Shown here piece by piece: positions 30,553-38,017 of a DNA stretch of 64,000 nt. The translations under genes and the position numbers were made by a program. The notes under the pieces are model-generated. The model saw only the letters and a program-made list of their open reading frames with translations, did not search any database and had not been told where the DNA came from. Position 1 is the first letter of the stretch, and each line of letters starts with the position of its first letter. Source of the stretch: Pseudomonas sp. ACN8 (lineage in GTDB: Bacteria; Pseudomonadota; Gammaproteobacteria; Pseudomonadales; Pseudomonadaceae); assembly GCF_002303925.1 (NCBI RefSeq), contig NZ_MRCS01000006.1:1-64000 (forward strand), written 5' to 3'.

Positions 30553-30590
30553 TGGCGAGGCCTCTTGTTGTTCGTGAGAACCGGGCTTTC

Positions 30591-30605
30591 GCAATGGCTG
30601 TGCCA
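30591..30605 (-). promoter_or_regulatory. Sigma-54 promoter for the aldehyde dehydrogenase gene
   Basis: On the minus strand TGGCACA-GCCA-TTGC matches the -24/-12 consensus (TGGCAC-N5-TTGC) exactly with GG-N10-GC spacing. A start about 12 bases downstream leaves a leader of about 27 nt before the ATG at 30552. Confidence 0.85.
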
Positions 30606-30680
30606 GTTATGTTTTTTCGGCCAAAAGGCCCGATCCTGTGGGGCGACAGATATTTTCCGGGTGACCGTGAGATCGATAAA

Positions 30681-30697
30681 CGTCGCAATTTGCGACG
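30681..30697. promoter_or_regulatory. Perfect palindrome, candidate enhancer site for the sigma-54 activator
   Basis: CGTCGCAA-T-TTGCGACG is an 8+1+8 perfect inverted repeat about 110 bp upstream of the predicted aldehyde dehydrogenase transcription start. It lies between two sigma-54-type promoters in a region whose linked regulator is a Fis-type activator. A partial half-site (TTGTCGCGAAATT) occurs near 30854. Confidence 0.65.
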
Positions 30698-30722
30698 ACG
30701 TGAGACGTCCCGAACACAATAC

Positions 30723-30825
30723 CCTGTAGGAGCGAGCCTGCTCGCGATGGACTAAAGAGCACTGCGTTTAGCCGGTAAGCACGCGTAATCGTTAACGACC
30801 ATCGCGAGCGGGCTCGCTCCTACAG
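30723..30825. repeat. REPIN between aldehyde dehydrogenase and qhpA promoters
   Basis: Inverted REP copies at 30723-30750 and 30799-30825 enclose a 48-bp spacer. They sit between the divergent promoters, downstream of neither gene, which is unusual for elements that often lie at transcript ends. Confidence 0.85.
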
Positions 30826-30948
30826 AAAGCTATGCTTGTCTCAGGGTGAAACAGTTGTCGCGAAATTAAACGTGGAACACCGACGACACGATTGGCAAAA
30901 CACCGGCCTCTATCGGCAAGTCATTGATTCATAGAATTATTCATAAGC

Positions 30949-30964
30949 TGGCACGCTCCGTGTA
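30949..30964 (+). promoter_or_regulatory. Candidate sigma-54 promoter for the qhpADCB operon
   Basis: TGGCACG-CTCC-GTGTA has a perfect -24 half but a weak -12 half (GTGTA instead of TTGCA). It lies about 115 bp upstream of the qhpA ATG. It is supported by the strong sigma-54 promoter on the divergent gene and the linked sigma-54 activator. Confidence 0.5.
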
Positions 30965-31077
30965 TTGCTCATCTCAGACGTTTCTCTTGCCTCCGTCAGC
31001 GGATCAAAGCCGACGGCAGAAACCATAAAAACGATAAGCCACAACAATAAGAACGCACCGTGCGAGGTTCGACGTTG

Positions 31078-32658
31078 ATGAAGAGAAAACTCCGATCGGG
31101 CATGAGCGCCAGCCTGCTGGCCGTAGCCGCTTGTATAGCGCTGCATTCGCCTCATAGCCTGGCAGCCCGCGACGCCCAGACCATCCTCAAGGAAACCTGT
31201 CAGGGTTGTCACACCCCCGAAGCCGATAATGCCCTCAGCCGCATCAGCCACCAGCGCAAAACGCCGGAAGGCTGGTTGATGAGCATCGCCCGCATGCAGA
31301 CCATGCACGGTTTGCAGATCAGCGATGACGACCGTCGCACGCTGGTCAAGTACCTGGCCGACACCCAGGGCCTGGCGCCGAGCGAAACCGACGGCGTGCG
31401 CTATGCGCTGGAGCGCCGGCTCAATACCGTCGAGCAGTTCGACGACCCAACCCACCAGATGTGCGGCCGTTGCCACTCCGGTGCGCGGGTCGCCCTGCAA
31501 CGGCGTCCGGCCCAGGAGTGGGAGCGCCTGGTGAACTTCCACCTCGGCCAATGGCCGTCGCTGGAATACCAGGCGCTGTCCCGGGACCGCGACTGGTTCG
31601 ATATGGCCCGCAAGGAGATGGTGCCGCTGCTGGCCAAGCGTTATCCGCTGGACAACCCGGCCTGGAAAAAATGGCAGAGCGCGGCGCCGAAAGCCGAGGC
31701 CCTGGTGGGCGACTGGAGCTTCAGCGGCCACCTGCCGGGCAAGGGTGAGCTGGCCGGTGTCATGACCGTGAGTGCCGATGGCAGCGACATCTTCAAGGTC
31801 AGCGTCAAAGGCCAGTACGCCGACGGCAGCCCGTTCAATGGCGACGGCAGTGCGATTCTCTACACCGGCTACGAATGGCGCGGCAACGTGACCATCGATG
31901 GCGTGACCATGCGCCAGGTGTTCGCCGCCCAGGGCAATGCGATGCAGGGCCGGATGTTCGAGGCCGAGCACGACGAGCGCGGTCTGGACTTCGTCGCCGC
32001 CAAACAGGGTTCCCAGCGTTTGCTGGCAGTGCAGCCGGGTTACCTGAAGGCCGGCAGCGAAAGCGAAGTGACCCTGATCGGCAGTGGCCTGACTGGCAAG
32101 CCGGACTTTGGTAAAGGCGTGGAAGTGCTCGACGTGATCGAGCAGAGCCCTGAGCGGATCAAAGTCAAACTCAAGGCGGCAGCCAATGCTCAACCGGGCG
32201 TGCGCGCCGTCACCGTCGGTACGCTGAAAGGCCCGAGCCTGTCGGTGTACAGCAAGATCGCCTCGGTCAAGGTGGTGCCGGAATTCTCGGTGGCGCGGAT
32301 CGGCGAGGGCGGTGGTTCGACGCCGAAAGTCCAGGGCCGTTTCGACGCGGAAGCCTGGGGCAAGGGCGCTGACGGCAAGCCATATCGCATCGGTGTGTTC
32401 CCGGCGCAGTGGAAAGTCGAAGCCTTCGACGACCGCGCCAGGGAAGACGAAGACGTCAAGTTCGCCGGCACCATGCAGGCCGACACCGGCGTGTTCACCC
32501 CGGGCGATGCCGGGCCGAACCCTGCACGCAAGATGTCCACCAACAATGCCGGCAACCTCAAGGTCATCGCCGCCGTCGACGACGCAGGGAAATCCCTGAC
32601 CGGCGAAGGCCACATGATCGTGACCGTGCAACGCTGGAACAATCCACCCATTCCTTGA
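31078..32658 (+). CDS. qhpA: Quinohemoprotein amine dehydrogenase alpha subunit (dihaem cytochrome c)
   Basis: This 526-aa periplasmic subunit starts at ATG 31078 with GAGG nine bases upstream (an in-frame GTG at 31060 is possible). A signal peptide ends near residue 29-30 (SLAA). Two c-type haem sites are seen, C41-Q-G-C44-H45 and C129-G-R-C132-H133. The rest is beta-rich, as expected for the three Ig-like domains of this family. It accepts electrons from the CTQ cofactor of the gamma subunit during oxidative deamination of primary amines. It leads the operon qhpA-qhpD-qhpC-qhpB. Confidence 0.93.
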   Translation: MKRKLRSGMSASLLAVAACIALHSPHSLAARDAQTILKETCQGCHTPEADNALSRISHQRKTPEGWLMSIARMQTMHGLQISDDDRRTLVKYLADTQGLAPSETDGVRYALERRLNTVEQFDDPTHQMCGRCHSGARVALQRRPAQEWERLVNFHLGQWPSLEYQALSRDRDWFDMARKEMVPLLAKRYPLDNPAWKKWQSAAPKAEALVGDWSFSGHLPGKGELAGVMTVSADGSDIFKVSVKGQYADGSPFNGDGSAILYTGYEWRGNVTIDGVTMRQVFAAQGNAMQGRMFEAEHDERGLDFVAAKQGSQRLLAVQPGYLKAGSESEVTLIGSGLTGKPDFGKGVEVLDVIEQSPERIKVKLKAAANAQPGVRAVTVGTLKGPSLSVYSKIASVKVVPEFSVARIGEGGGSTPKVQGRFDAEAWGKGADGKPYRIGVFPAQWKVEAFDDRAREDEDVKFAGTMQADTGVFTPGDAGPNPARKMSTNNAGNLKVIAAVDDAGKSLTGEGHMIVTVQRWNNPPIP

Positions 32659-32704
32659 TGTGCCTGGCGTTCAACGATTCAGACACTTTTCGGAATGACC
32701 GCAA

Positions 32705-32721
32705 GCCCCGCCAAGCGGGGC
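32705..32721 (+). promoter_or_regulatory. Intercistronic hairpin between qhpA and qhpD
   Basis: A perfect 7-bp GC stem (GCCCCGC / GCGGGGC) with a 3-nt loop and no T-run lies just before the qhpD ribosome-binding site. It may stabilise the qhpA part of the transcript or lower qhpD translation. Confidence 0.5.
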
Positions 32722-32739
32722 CTGCACAGGAGGTTGGCA

Positions 32740-34170
32740 ATGGGCACTATCTTGAATCTGGTCGAACGTAACCTGCACGAAGTGCAGGTCGATGCCGACC
32801 GCATGCTGTTTCACATCCCCAGCAGTTCGCTGTTCGCCAGCGATGAACTGACGGGTACCATCATCGATACCTTGCGCGGGCCCGGTTGTTCTTCGGACGA
32901 CCTGATCCAGCGCCTCGCCGCGCGTTTCAATGGCGAGGAAATCACCGAGACCCTGCGCGAGCTGATGGCCCTGGAGCTGGTCAGCGACGGCTCGCCACTG
33001 ACCCCGGACATCGCCACCAAGCGCGTCGAGCGCACGGCGATCAATACCGTGGTGCTCAATGTCAACACCGGCTGCAACCTGAGCTGCACGTATTGCTACA
33101 AGGAAGACCTCGACAAGCCGTCGGCGGGCAAGAAGATGGACGTTGAAACGGCGATCGCCTCGGTGGAAATGCTGCTGCGCGAATCCCCGGACGAAGAGCG
33201 TTTCACCGTGGTGTTCTTCGGCGGCGAACCGCTGAGCAACCGCAAGCTGATCGAGTACATGGTCGACTACTGTGAGAAGCGTTTTCGCGAGGCGGGCAAG
33301 TTCGTCGAATTCGTCATGACCACTAACGCCACGCTGCTCACTGAAGAAACCGTGGACTACCTCAATGCCCACCGTTTCGGACTGTCAGTGAGTATCGACG
33401 GGCCGAAAACCGTGCACGACCGCAACCGCATCACCGTGGGCGGGCAGGGCACTTATGATGTGGTGCGACGCAAGGCCGAGATGCTGCTGTCGCGCTACAA
33501 CAGCCGTCCCGTTGGCGCCCGGGTGACCCTGACTACCGGCGTGACCGACGTCGAAACCATCTGGGATCACCTGTTCAACGAACTGGGTTTTGCCGAAGTC
33601 GGCTTTGCCCCTGTGACCTCCGGCGACATCAGCAGCTTCAACCTCACCAGTGACGAACTGGTGCAGGTGTTCGCCAACATGAAGGCCCTCGGTCGTCGTT
33701 ACCTGGAAGCGGCACTGGAGCACCGCAACATCGGTTTCTCCAACCTGCACCAGCTCATCACCGACATCCACGAAGGCCACAAGAAAGCCCTGCCATGCGG
33801 CGCGGGCCTGAAGATGCTGGCAGTGGATCACAAGGGCGAACTGAACCTGTGCCACCGCTTTACCGGTTCGAGCCTGCCGACCTTCGGCAACGTCCACAGC
33901 GGTGTGAAACAGGTGGAGTTGAACGACTTCCTGTCCCAGCGCCTGGATCGCACCAACACTGGCTGCGAAGACTGCCAGATCCGTAACCTGTGTTCCGGCG
34001 GCTGCTACCACGAGAGCTACGCCCGCTACGGCGACCCGACCCACCCGACCTATCACTACTGCGAACTGATGCGTGACTGGGTCGACTTCGGCATCGAGGT
34101 CTACACCCGGATCATGGCCAATAACCCTGCGTTCATCAGCAGTTACATCACTCCGCGCAAGGCTCACTGA
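32740..34170 (+). CDS. qhpD: Radical SAM/SPASM maturase forming gamma-subunit thioether crosslinks (QhpD)
   Basis: I take the ATG at 32740 ([11 protein letters not shown]), preceded by AGGAGG; the open frame to 32695 adds 15 unlike residues. The 476-aa enzyme has the radical SAM CxxxCxxC in [14 protein letters not shown] (about residues 108-121) and a C-terminal SPASM cysteine set including CGAGLKM, NLCHR and [17 protein letters not shown]. QhpD makes the Cys-to-Asp/Glu thioether bonds in QhpC in the cytoplasm. Its gene stops one base before the qhpC start. Confidence 0.94.
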   Translation: MGTILNLVERNLHEVQVDADRMLFHIPSSSLFASDELTGTIIDTLRGPGCSSDDLIQRLAARFNGEEITETLRELMALELVSDGSPLTPDIATKRVERTAINTVVLNVNTGCNLSCTYCYKEDLDKPSAGKKMDVETAIASVEMLLRESPDEERFTVVFFGGEPLSNRKLIEYMVDYCEKRFREAGKFVEFVMTTNATLLTEETVDYLNAHRFGLSVSIDGPKTVHDRNRITVGGQGTYDVVRRKAEMLLSRYNSRPVGARVTLTTGVTDVETIWDHLFNELGFAEVGFAPVTSGDISSFNLTSDELVQVFANMKALGRRYLEAALEHRNIGFSNLHQLITDIHEGHKKALPCGAGLKMLAVDHKGELNLCHRFTGSSLPTFGNVHSGVKQVELNDFLSQRLDRTNTGCEDCQIRNLCSGGCYHESYARYGDPTHPTYHYCELMRDWVDFGIEVYTRIMANNPAFISSYITPRKAH

Positions 34171-34171
34171 T

Positions 34172-34495
34172 ATGAAACATCTCAAGGCAATCAATAACAA
34201 AGCGTTGAAGCTGGATCAGGCCGCGGACGAGAACCGCATTGAAGAAGTGGTGGCCATGAGCTCCGTGGCGGGCTGTGCCTCGACCACCGACCCGGGCTGG
34301 GAAATCGATGCGTTCGGCGGTGTGTCGTCGCTGTGCCAGCCGATGGAAGCCGACCTCTACGGTTGCTCCGACCCGTGCTGGTGGCCGGCCCAGGTGCCCG
34401 ACATGATGAGCACCTACCCGGACTGGAACAAGGATGCCCAGGCGTCCAACGACAACTGGCGCAACCTCGGCACTGTCTTCCCCAAAGACAAGTGA
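34172..34495 (+). CDS. qhpC: Quinohemoprotein amine dehydrogenase gamma subunit precursor (CTQ-bearing, crosslinked peptide)
   Basis: This 107-aa precursor starts at ATG 34172, one base after the qhpD stop. A 28-residue leader (ending EEVVA) precedes the mature peptide. All residues known to be modified in the P. putida subunit are present at the right spacing: C35-E44, C55-D61 and C69-D77 for thioether crosslinks, and C65-W71 for cysteine tryptophylquinone (precursor numbering). QhpD and QhpG modify it, QhpE cuts off the leader, and QhpF is needed for export. It carries the catalytic cofactor of the enzyme. Confidence 0.95.
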   Translation: MKHLKAINNKALKLDQAADENRIEEVVAMSSVAGCASTTDPGWEIDAFGGVSSLCQPMEADLYGCSDPCWWPAQVPDMMSTYPDWNKDAQASNDNWRNLGTVFPKDK

Positions 34496-34516
34496 TCACA
34501 GAAGAAGGATTCCAGC

Positions 34517-35635
34517 ATGCGTAACATCAAAGCCTGCGGCCTGGCCGCGTTCGCCGTCCTGAGCAGCTGTTCTGTCAGTGTTCTGGCCGATGAAAACACC
34601 GCGCTGCAAGTCGGTCACGAATACATGGTGACCACCAACTACCCGAACAACCTGCACGTGATCGACCTGGCCACCGACACCCTGTTCAAGACCTGCAAGA
34701 TGCCCGACGCCTTCGGCCCCGGCACCGTGCAGCTGTCGCCGGACCGCAAGACCGCCTACGTGCTGAACAATCACTATGCGGATGTCTATGGAGTCGAACT
34801 GGACAACTGCAAGCAGGTGTTCCACGCCAGCATCACCCAGAAGCCGGGGGAAAAAGCCAAGTCGATGTTCGCCTTCACCCTCAGCCACGACGGCAAGGAG
34901 CTGTACACCGTCGCCAACCCGACGCTGATGATGAACGATCGCTACGAGGTGCAGCAGCCCCGGCTCGACGTGTACAAGACCGACGCCGGCATGGACGCCA
35001 AGCCTGTGCGCAGTTTTCCGGCACCGCGCCAGTTGACCATCATGCAGAGCGGTGATGACGGTACGCTGTACGTGGCCGGGGCCGATGTCTACAAGGTCAA
35101 TGTGCAAACCGGCAAGTTCGACGTACTGATCCCCAGCCGTCACTGGAAGCGCCCGAACTACAGCGCGCCGGACGTGCTTTACGTGTGGAACCAGCAGACG
35201 TACCGGCATGACTTCTCGCTGCTGTACACCGCGGCGAAGTTCAAGGACAAGAAACAGGACCCGGCCACCGCCGAATACCTGTACGGCCTGTTCAGCGTCG
35301 ACCTGAAAACCGGCAAGACCGAAACCACCGACTTCGGCCCTTTGACCGAAATCTACTTCAGCGGCATGCGCTCGCCCAAGGACCCGAACCTGATGTTTGG
35401 CGTGCTCAACCGCCTGGCCAAGTACGACATCAAACAGAAGAAAATGCTCCAGTCCGCCACGCTCGATCACTCGTATTACTGCATTTCCTTCAACAAGGAC
35501 GGCAGCAAGATCTACCTGGCGGGGACCTTCAACGACGTGGCGATCTTTGATGCCGACAGCCTGAAGCAGACGGGCAGCATCAAGTTGCCGGGCGGGGACA
35601 TGGCGATTACCACGGCGCAGGTTTTCGTCCGGTAA
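34517..35635 (+). CDS. qhpB: Quinohemoprotein amine dehydrogenase beta subunit (beta-propeller)
   Basis: This 372-aa secreted protein has a signal peptide (MRNIKACGLAAFAVLSSC.. cleaved near VLA-DEN, about residue 25). It has repeated propeller blades with LSPDRKTAYVLNN, LSHDGKELYTVAN and FNKDGSKIYLAGT motifs. The seven-bladed propeller forms part of the amine-binding pocket against the gamma subunit. The upstream site AGAAGGA and the short gap place it as the last gene of qhpADCB; a REPIN follows. Confidence 0.93.
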   Translation: MRNIKACGLAAFAVLSSCSVSVLADENTALQVGHEYMVTTNYPNNLHVIDLATDTLFKTCKMPDAFGPGTVQLSPDRKTAYVLNNHYADVYGVELDNCKQVFHASITQKPGEKAKSMFAFTLSHDGKELYTVANPTLMMNDRYEVQQPRLDVYKTDAGMDAKPVRSFPAPRQLTIMQSGDDGTLYVAGADVYKVNVQTGKFDVLIPSRHWKRPNYSAPDVLYVWNQQTYRHDFSLLYTAAKFKDKKQDPATAEYLYGLFSVDLKTGKTETTDFGPLTEIYFSGMRSPKDPNLMFGVLNRLAKYDIKQKKMLQSATLDHSYYCISFNKDGSKIYLAGTFNDVAIFDADSLKQTGSIKLPGGDMAITTAQVFVR

Positions 35636-35670
35636 TTGTGGCGTCTGAACTGACGCTATCGTCGGATCGC

Positions 35671-35767
35671 CGCCTGGATCAAGCTCGCTCCTACAGGGTT
35701 TCCGGTCAGGCACAAAATTTGTGGTCACCGAAAATCCACTGTAGGAGCGAGCCTGCTCGCGATGAAG
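35671..35767. repeat. REPIN downstream of qhpB
   Basis: A degenerate copy (35671-35698) and a perfect copy (35739-35767) of the REP sequence lie in inverted orientation between convergent qhpB and the LprI-like gene. Confidence 0.8.
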
Positions 35768-35787
35768 CCCTTACATACACCAGAGAT

Positions 35788-36189
35788 TCAAACCCCCGGC
35801 ACCGGACACCCCAAATCCCCCTCCTGACACTTCAGGTAAGTCTTGAACATCTCTACCCGCGCCCTGGTCAATTCAGTTACACAATTGCTGTAGATCAGCG
35901 GATACACACTCCCGCCTTCCACCCCGGACGCCGAGAACTTGCACTCGGCATCACGGAACGCAACCCACGCCCGCTGCGCGCCCACCAACTGTTTCTTGCT
36001 GTCCGGGTTGCTCTTGAGTCGCGAAGTGATCTGCTGGTACAGCGTATTCAATTCCTTGTCGGCGGCCGCATTCTGCTGGGCAGCGCACTGGTTCATCGTC
36101 GCCTGGTTGCTGGCGTTGTCGCAGTCCACGGCGAACGCCATGGAGGTGAATAACAGGGGCGTCAGCGCCAAGAGTAAGCGTGGTTTCAT
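35788..36189 (-). CDS. LprI-like (DUF1311) secreted protein
   Basis: I take the ATG at 36189 (MKPRLLLALTPLLF), giving 133 aa with a signal peptide ending near SMAFA-VDC. The mature part has the family pattern: CDNASNQATMNQCA, ADKELNTLYQQI, QLVGAQRAWVAFRDAECKF, and paired cysteines at the end (KCQEGDLGC). Related proteins are lysozyme inhibitors or of unknown envelope function. It stands alone, convergent with the amine dehydrogenase operon. Confidence 0.85.
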   Translation of the reverse strand: MKPRLLLALTPLLFTSMAFAVDCDNASNQATMNQCAAQQNAAADKELNTLYQQITSRLKSNPDSKKQLVGAQRAWVAFRDAECKFSASGVEGGSVYPLIYSNCVTELTRARVEMFKTYLKCQEGDLGCPVPGV

Positions 36190-36467
36190 GCTGGAGTACT
36201 CGTTATGACCTAATGAGAGGTGCATCGTAGCGCCGAGGGGCATAGGCAACCGCCGCGCGGGCTTTTCATGGCGCTATCCTTTTCGATGCTGTTTCGAGGC
36301 CGAACGTTAGCAGTTTCGCCCCCTTGATTTTGCGAAAACCCCAGAACTTATCAGCGCAATTGCGACCGAATATCTCAGGCATGTTTGATTGCCAATCCCG
36401 ATTGGTACTACTTTAGGGTTGGTCTTGTGGTCTTACTGACCTACTGTTCAAGTACAGGAGGTGACTT

Positions 36468-36956
36468 ATGAACCCAGCATCTGATCGCATCGAAAGGAAA
36501 GTCCTGCTCAAGGCCAAGCGTTCGCAGGTCTGGCGTGTGCTGGCCAATGCCGAAATGTTCGGACAGTGGTTTGGCGTGGCGCTGGAGGGCAAGCGTTTTG
36601 TGGCAGGCGAATGGACCCAGGGGCAGGTTACCTATCCCGGTTATGAGCATTTGCGCTGGAATGTACTGGTAGAACGGGTCGAGCCGGAGCGGCTGTTTTC
36701 GTTTCGCTGGCACCCGTACGCTGTGAAGCCTGAAGTCGATTACTCCCAGGAACCCACCACCCTGGTGAAATTCGAGCTCGAAGACATGGACAACGGCACG
36801 TTGCTCAAGGTCTCCGAATCCGGATTCGATCACATTCCCCAGGCCCGTCGCGAAAAGGCTTTCCGCATGGACAGTCGTGGCTGGGAAGAGCAAATGAACA
36901 ATATCGAGCAGTTTTTGATCGAAAACGCCAAGTCCCACGAGCAACAGAGTGGCTGA
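36468..36956 (+). CDS. AHSA1/SRPBCC-domain protein
   Basis: This 162-aa START-like helix-grip protein has a strong upstream ACAGGAGGTG site before the ATG. The N-terminal IERKVLLKAKRSQVWRVLAN and the central PERLFSFRWHPYAV are typical of the Aha1-like SRPBCC family, which binds hydrophobic ligands. No partner regulator (often an ArsR gene) is adjacent, so the role is unknown. Confidence 0.88.
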   Translation: MNPASDRIERKVLLKAKRSQVWRVLANAEMFGQWFGVALEGKRFVAGEWTQGQVTYPGYEHLRWNVLVERVEPERLFSFRWHPYAVKPEVDYSQEPTTLVKFELEDMDNGTLLKVSESGFDHIPQARREKAFRMDSRGWEEQMNNIEQFLIENAKSHEQQSG

Positions 36957-37002
36957 AGCCGGCTCGAAACCTGAGGCGTCTAAGGGTTTTCGGAAGGGGG
37001 TT

Positions 37003-37020
37003 TATAGCGAATGTCTTACA
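37003..37020 (+). promoter_or_regulatory. Candidate GacA-dependent upstream element of rsmX
   Basis: A half-conserved TATAGC-N6-CTTACA compares with the known TGTAAG-N6-CTTACA element. The right half is perfect. It is centred about 65 bases upstream of the predicted RNA start, the usual location for the GacA-responsive rsm genes. Confidence 0.55.
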
Positions 37021-37076
37021 CGCGATGGTAGCGATATCGCCTGTTACAAATTGGATCCGAAGCGTATTCTGGCCTT

Positions 37077-37190
37077 ACCCACTGAAGCACAGGATGTGCT
37101 CAGGATCATGGATGATCGACCATCTGCAAGGAACGCTACGACAAGGAGTCGTCATGGTCTTGGAAAAACCCGCTTCGGCGGGTTTTTTTT
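37077..37190 (+). ncRNA. rsmX: RsmX-type small RNA (sequesters RsmA/RsmE)
   Basis: This non-coding RNA of about 114 nt has GGA motifs displayed in hairpin loops: GCACA-GGA-TGTGC, GATCA-TGGA-TGATC and ACGAC-AAGGA-GTCGT. Further GGA motifs occur at CTCAGGATC and GCAAGGAAC. It ends in a strong terminator. A TATTCT -10-like box lies at 37065-37070 and a GacA-type element upstream. Such RNAs bind the translational repressors RsmA/RsmE under Gac/Rsm control. The length and architecture match rsmX of the P. fluorescens group. The 5' end is an estimate. Confidence 0.85.
37164..37190 (+). terminator. Rho-independent terminator of rsmX
   Basis: A perfect AAAACCCGC / GCGGGTTTT-type stem with a TTCG loop runs into an eight-T tract. 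Confidence 0.95.
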
Positions 37191-37241
37191 GCGCGCATGA
37201 AAAGTCGCGGCGGCAGGAACCGTGTTCCTGCCGCCGTTTTT

Positions 37242-37928
37242 TCACTGAAGGTCGAGTTTCGCCGCTGCGCGCTCGGTGATCTGCGCCCGCAGCTTCAACG
37301 AGACGGCAGCCCGCTGGCGAGCCTCTTCCAGCACACTGGCCGGGGCCGTCTCCGGGCTGCCCGCGGTAAACGGCGGGGCCGGGGCGTATTCCAGTTGCAG
37401 TTGCACCAGCTCGGCGGTGGCCTGGTCGAACAGCTCGGCGGCCAAGGTCAGGGCGAAGTCGATACCGGCGGTGATGCCGCCACCGGTCAGCAGATTGCCG
37501 TCGCGCACCACCCGGTCTTGCACCGCGATTGCGCCCAGCGGCTTGAGCAATTCGTGATACGCCCAGTGAGTGGTGGCGCGTTTGCCCTTGAGCAATCCCG
37601 CCGCGCCCAACACCAGCGCGCCGGTGCACACCGACGTGATGTAGCGGGCGTTGGCGGCCTGGGCCTTGAGAAAGTCCAGGGTCTGGTCATCCTCCATCAA
37701 GGGGCCGACGCCACTGCCACCGGGCACACAGATCACGTCCAGTGCCGGGCAATCGTCGAAGGTGGTGGTCGGTTTCAACAGCAGGCCGGTGCTGGCGGTG
37801 ACCGGCATCAGGTCTTTCCAGATCAGATGCACTTTCACGTCCGGCAGCGAGGCCAGTACGTCATAAGGGCCGGTCAGGTCCAGTTGTTGAACCTGTGGAA
37901 ACAACAGAAAACCGATCTGCAACGTCAT
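37242..37928 (-). CDS. inhA: Isonitrile hydratase (DJ-1/PfpI superfamily)
   Basis: This 228-aa enzyme hydrates isonitriles to N-formamides. The essential residues of the P. putida enzyme fall at the same numbers: D17 in QLDLTGP and C101-T102 in SVCTGAL, the nucleophile elbow. Length also matches exactly. It is divergent from a GlxA-type regulator carrying the same DJ-1 fold, which may control it. No isonitrile biosynthesis gene is seen nearby, so detoxification or nitrogen scavenging is the likely role. Confidence 0.9.
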   Translation of the reverse strand: MTLQIGFLLFPQVQQLDLTGPYDVLASLPDVKVHLIWKDLMPVTASTGLLLKPTTTFDDCPALDVICVPGGSGVGPLMEDDQTLDFLKAQAANARYITSVCTGALVLGAAGLLKGKRATTHWAYHELLKPLGAIAVQDRVVRDGNLLTGGGITAGIDFALTLAAELFDQATAELVQLQLEYAPAPPFTAGSPETAPASVLEEARQRAAVSLKLRAQITERAAAKLDLQ

Positions 37929-38017
37929 GGTGTTCTTTCTCGTGAAGTGGGTGGACGGTTTGACTTTAGACTCGTAGGCTTTGGCGCATACGCCAATATC
38001 CCCACGAATTACGCCAA

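Noticed and set aside
30937..32631. 564-codon minus-strand frame opposite qhpA
   Set aside because: qhpA on the plus strand has a signal peptide and two CxxCH motifs; the opposite frame is compositionally a shadow.
36949..37200. Short ORFs overlapping the rsmX region
   Set aside because: The region has hairpins with GGA loops and a terminator typical of an Rsm RNA; the frames lack ribosome-binding sites and family resemblance.
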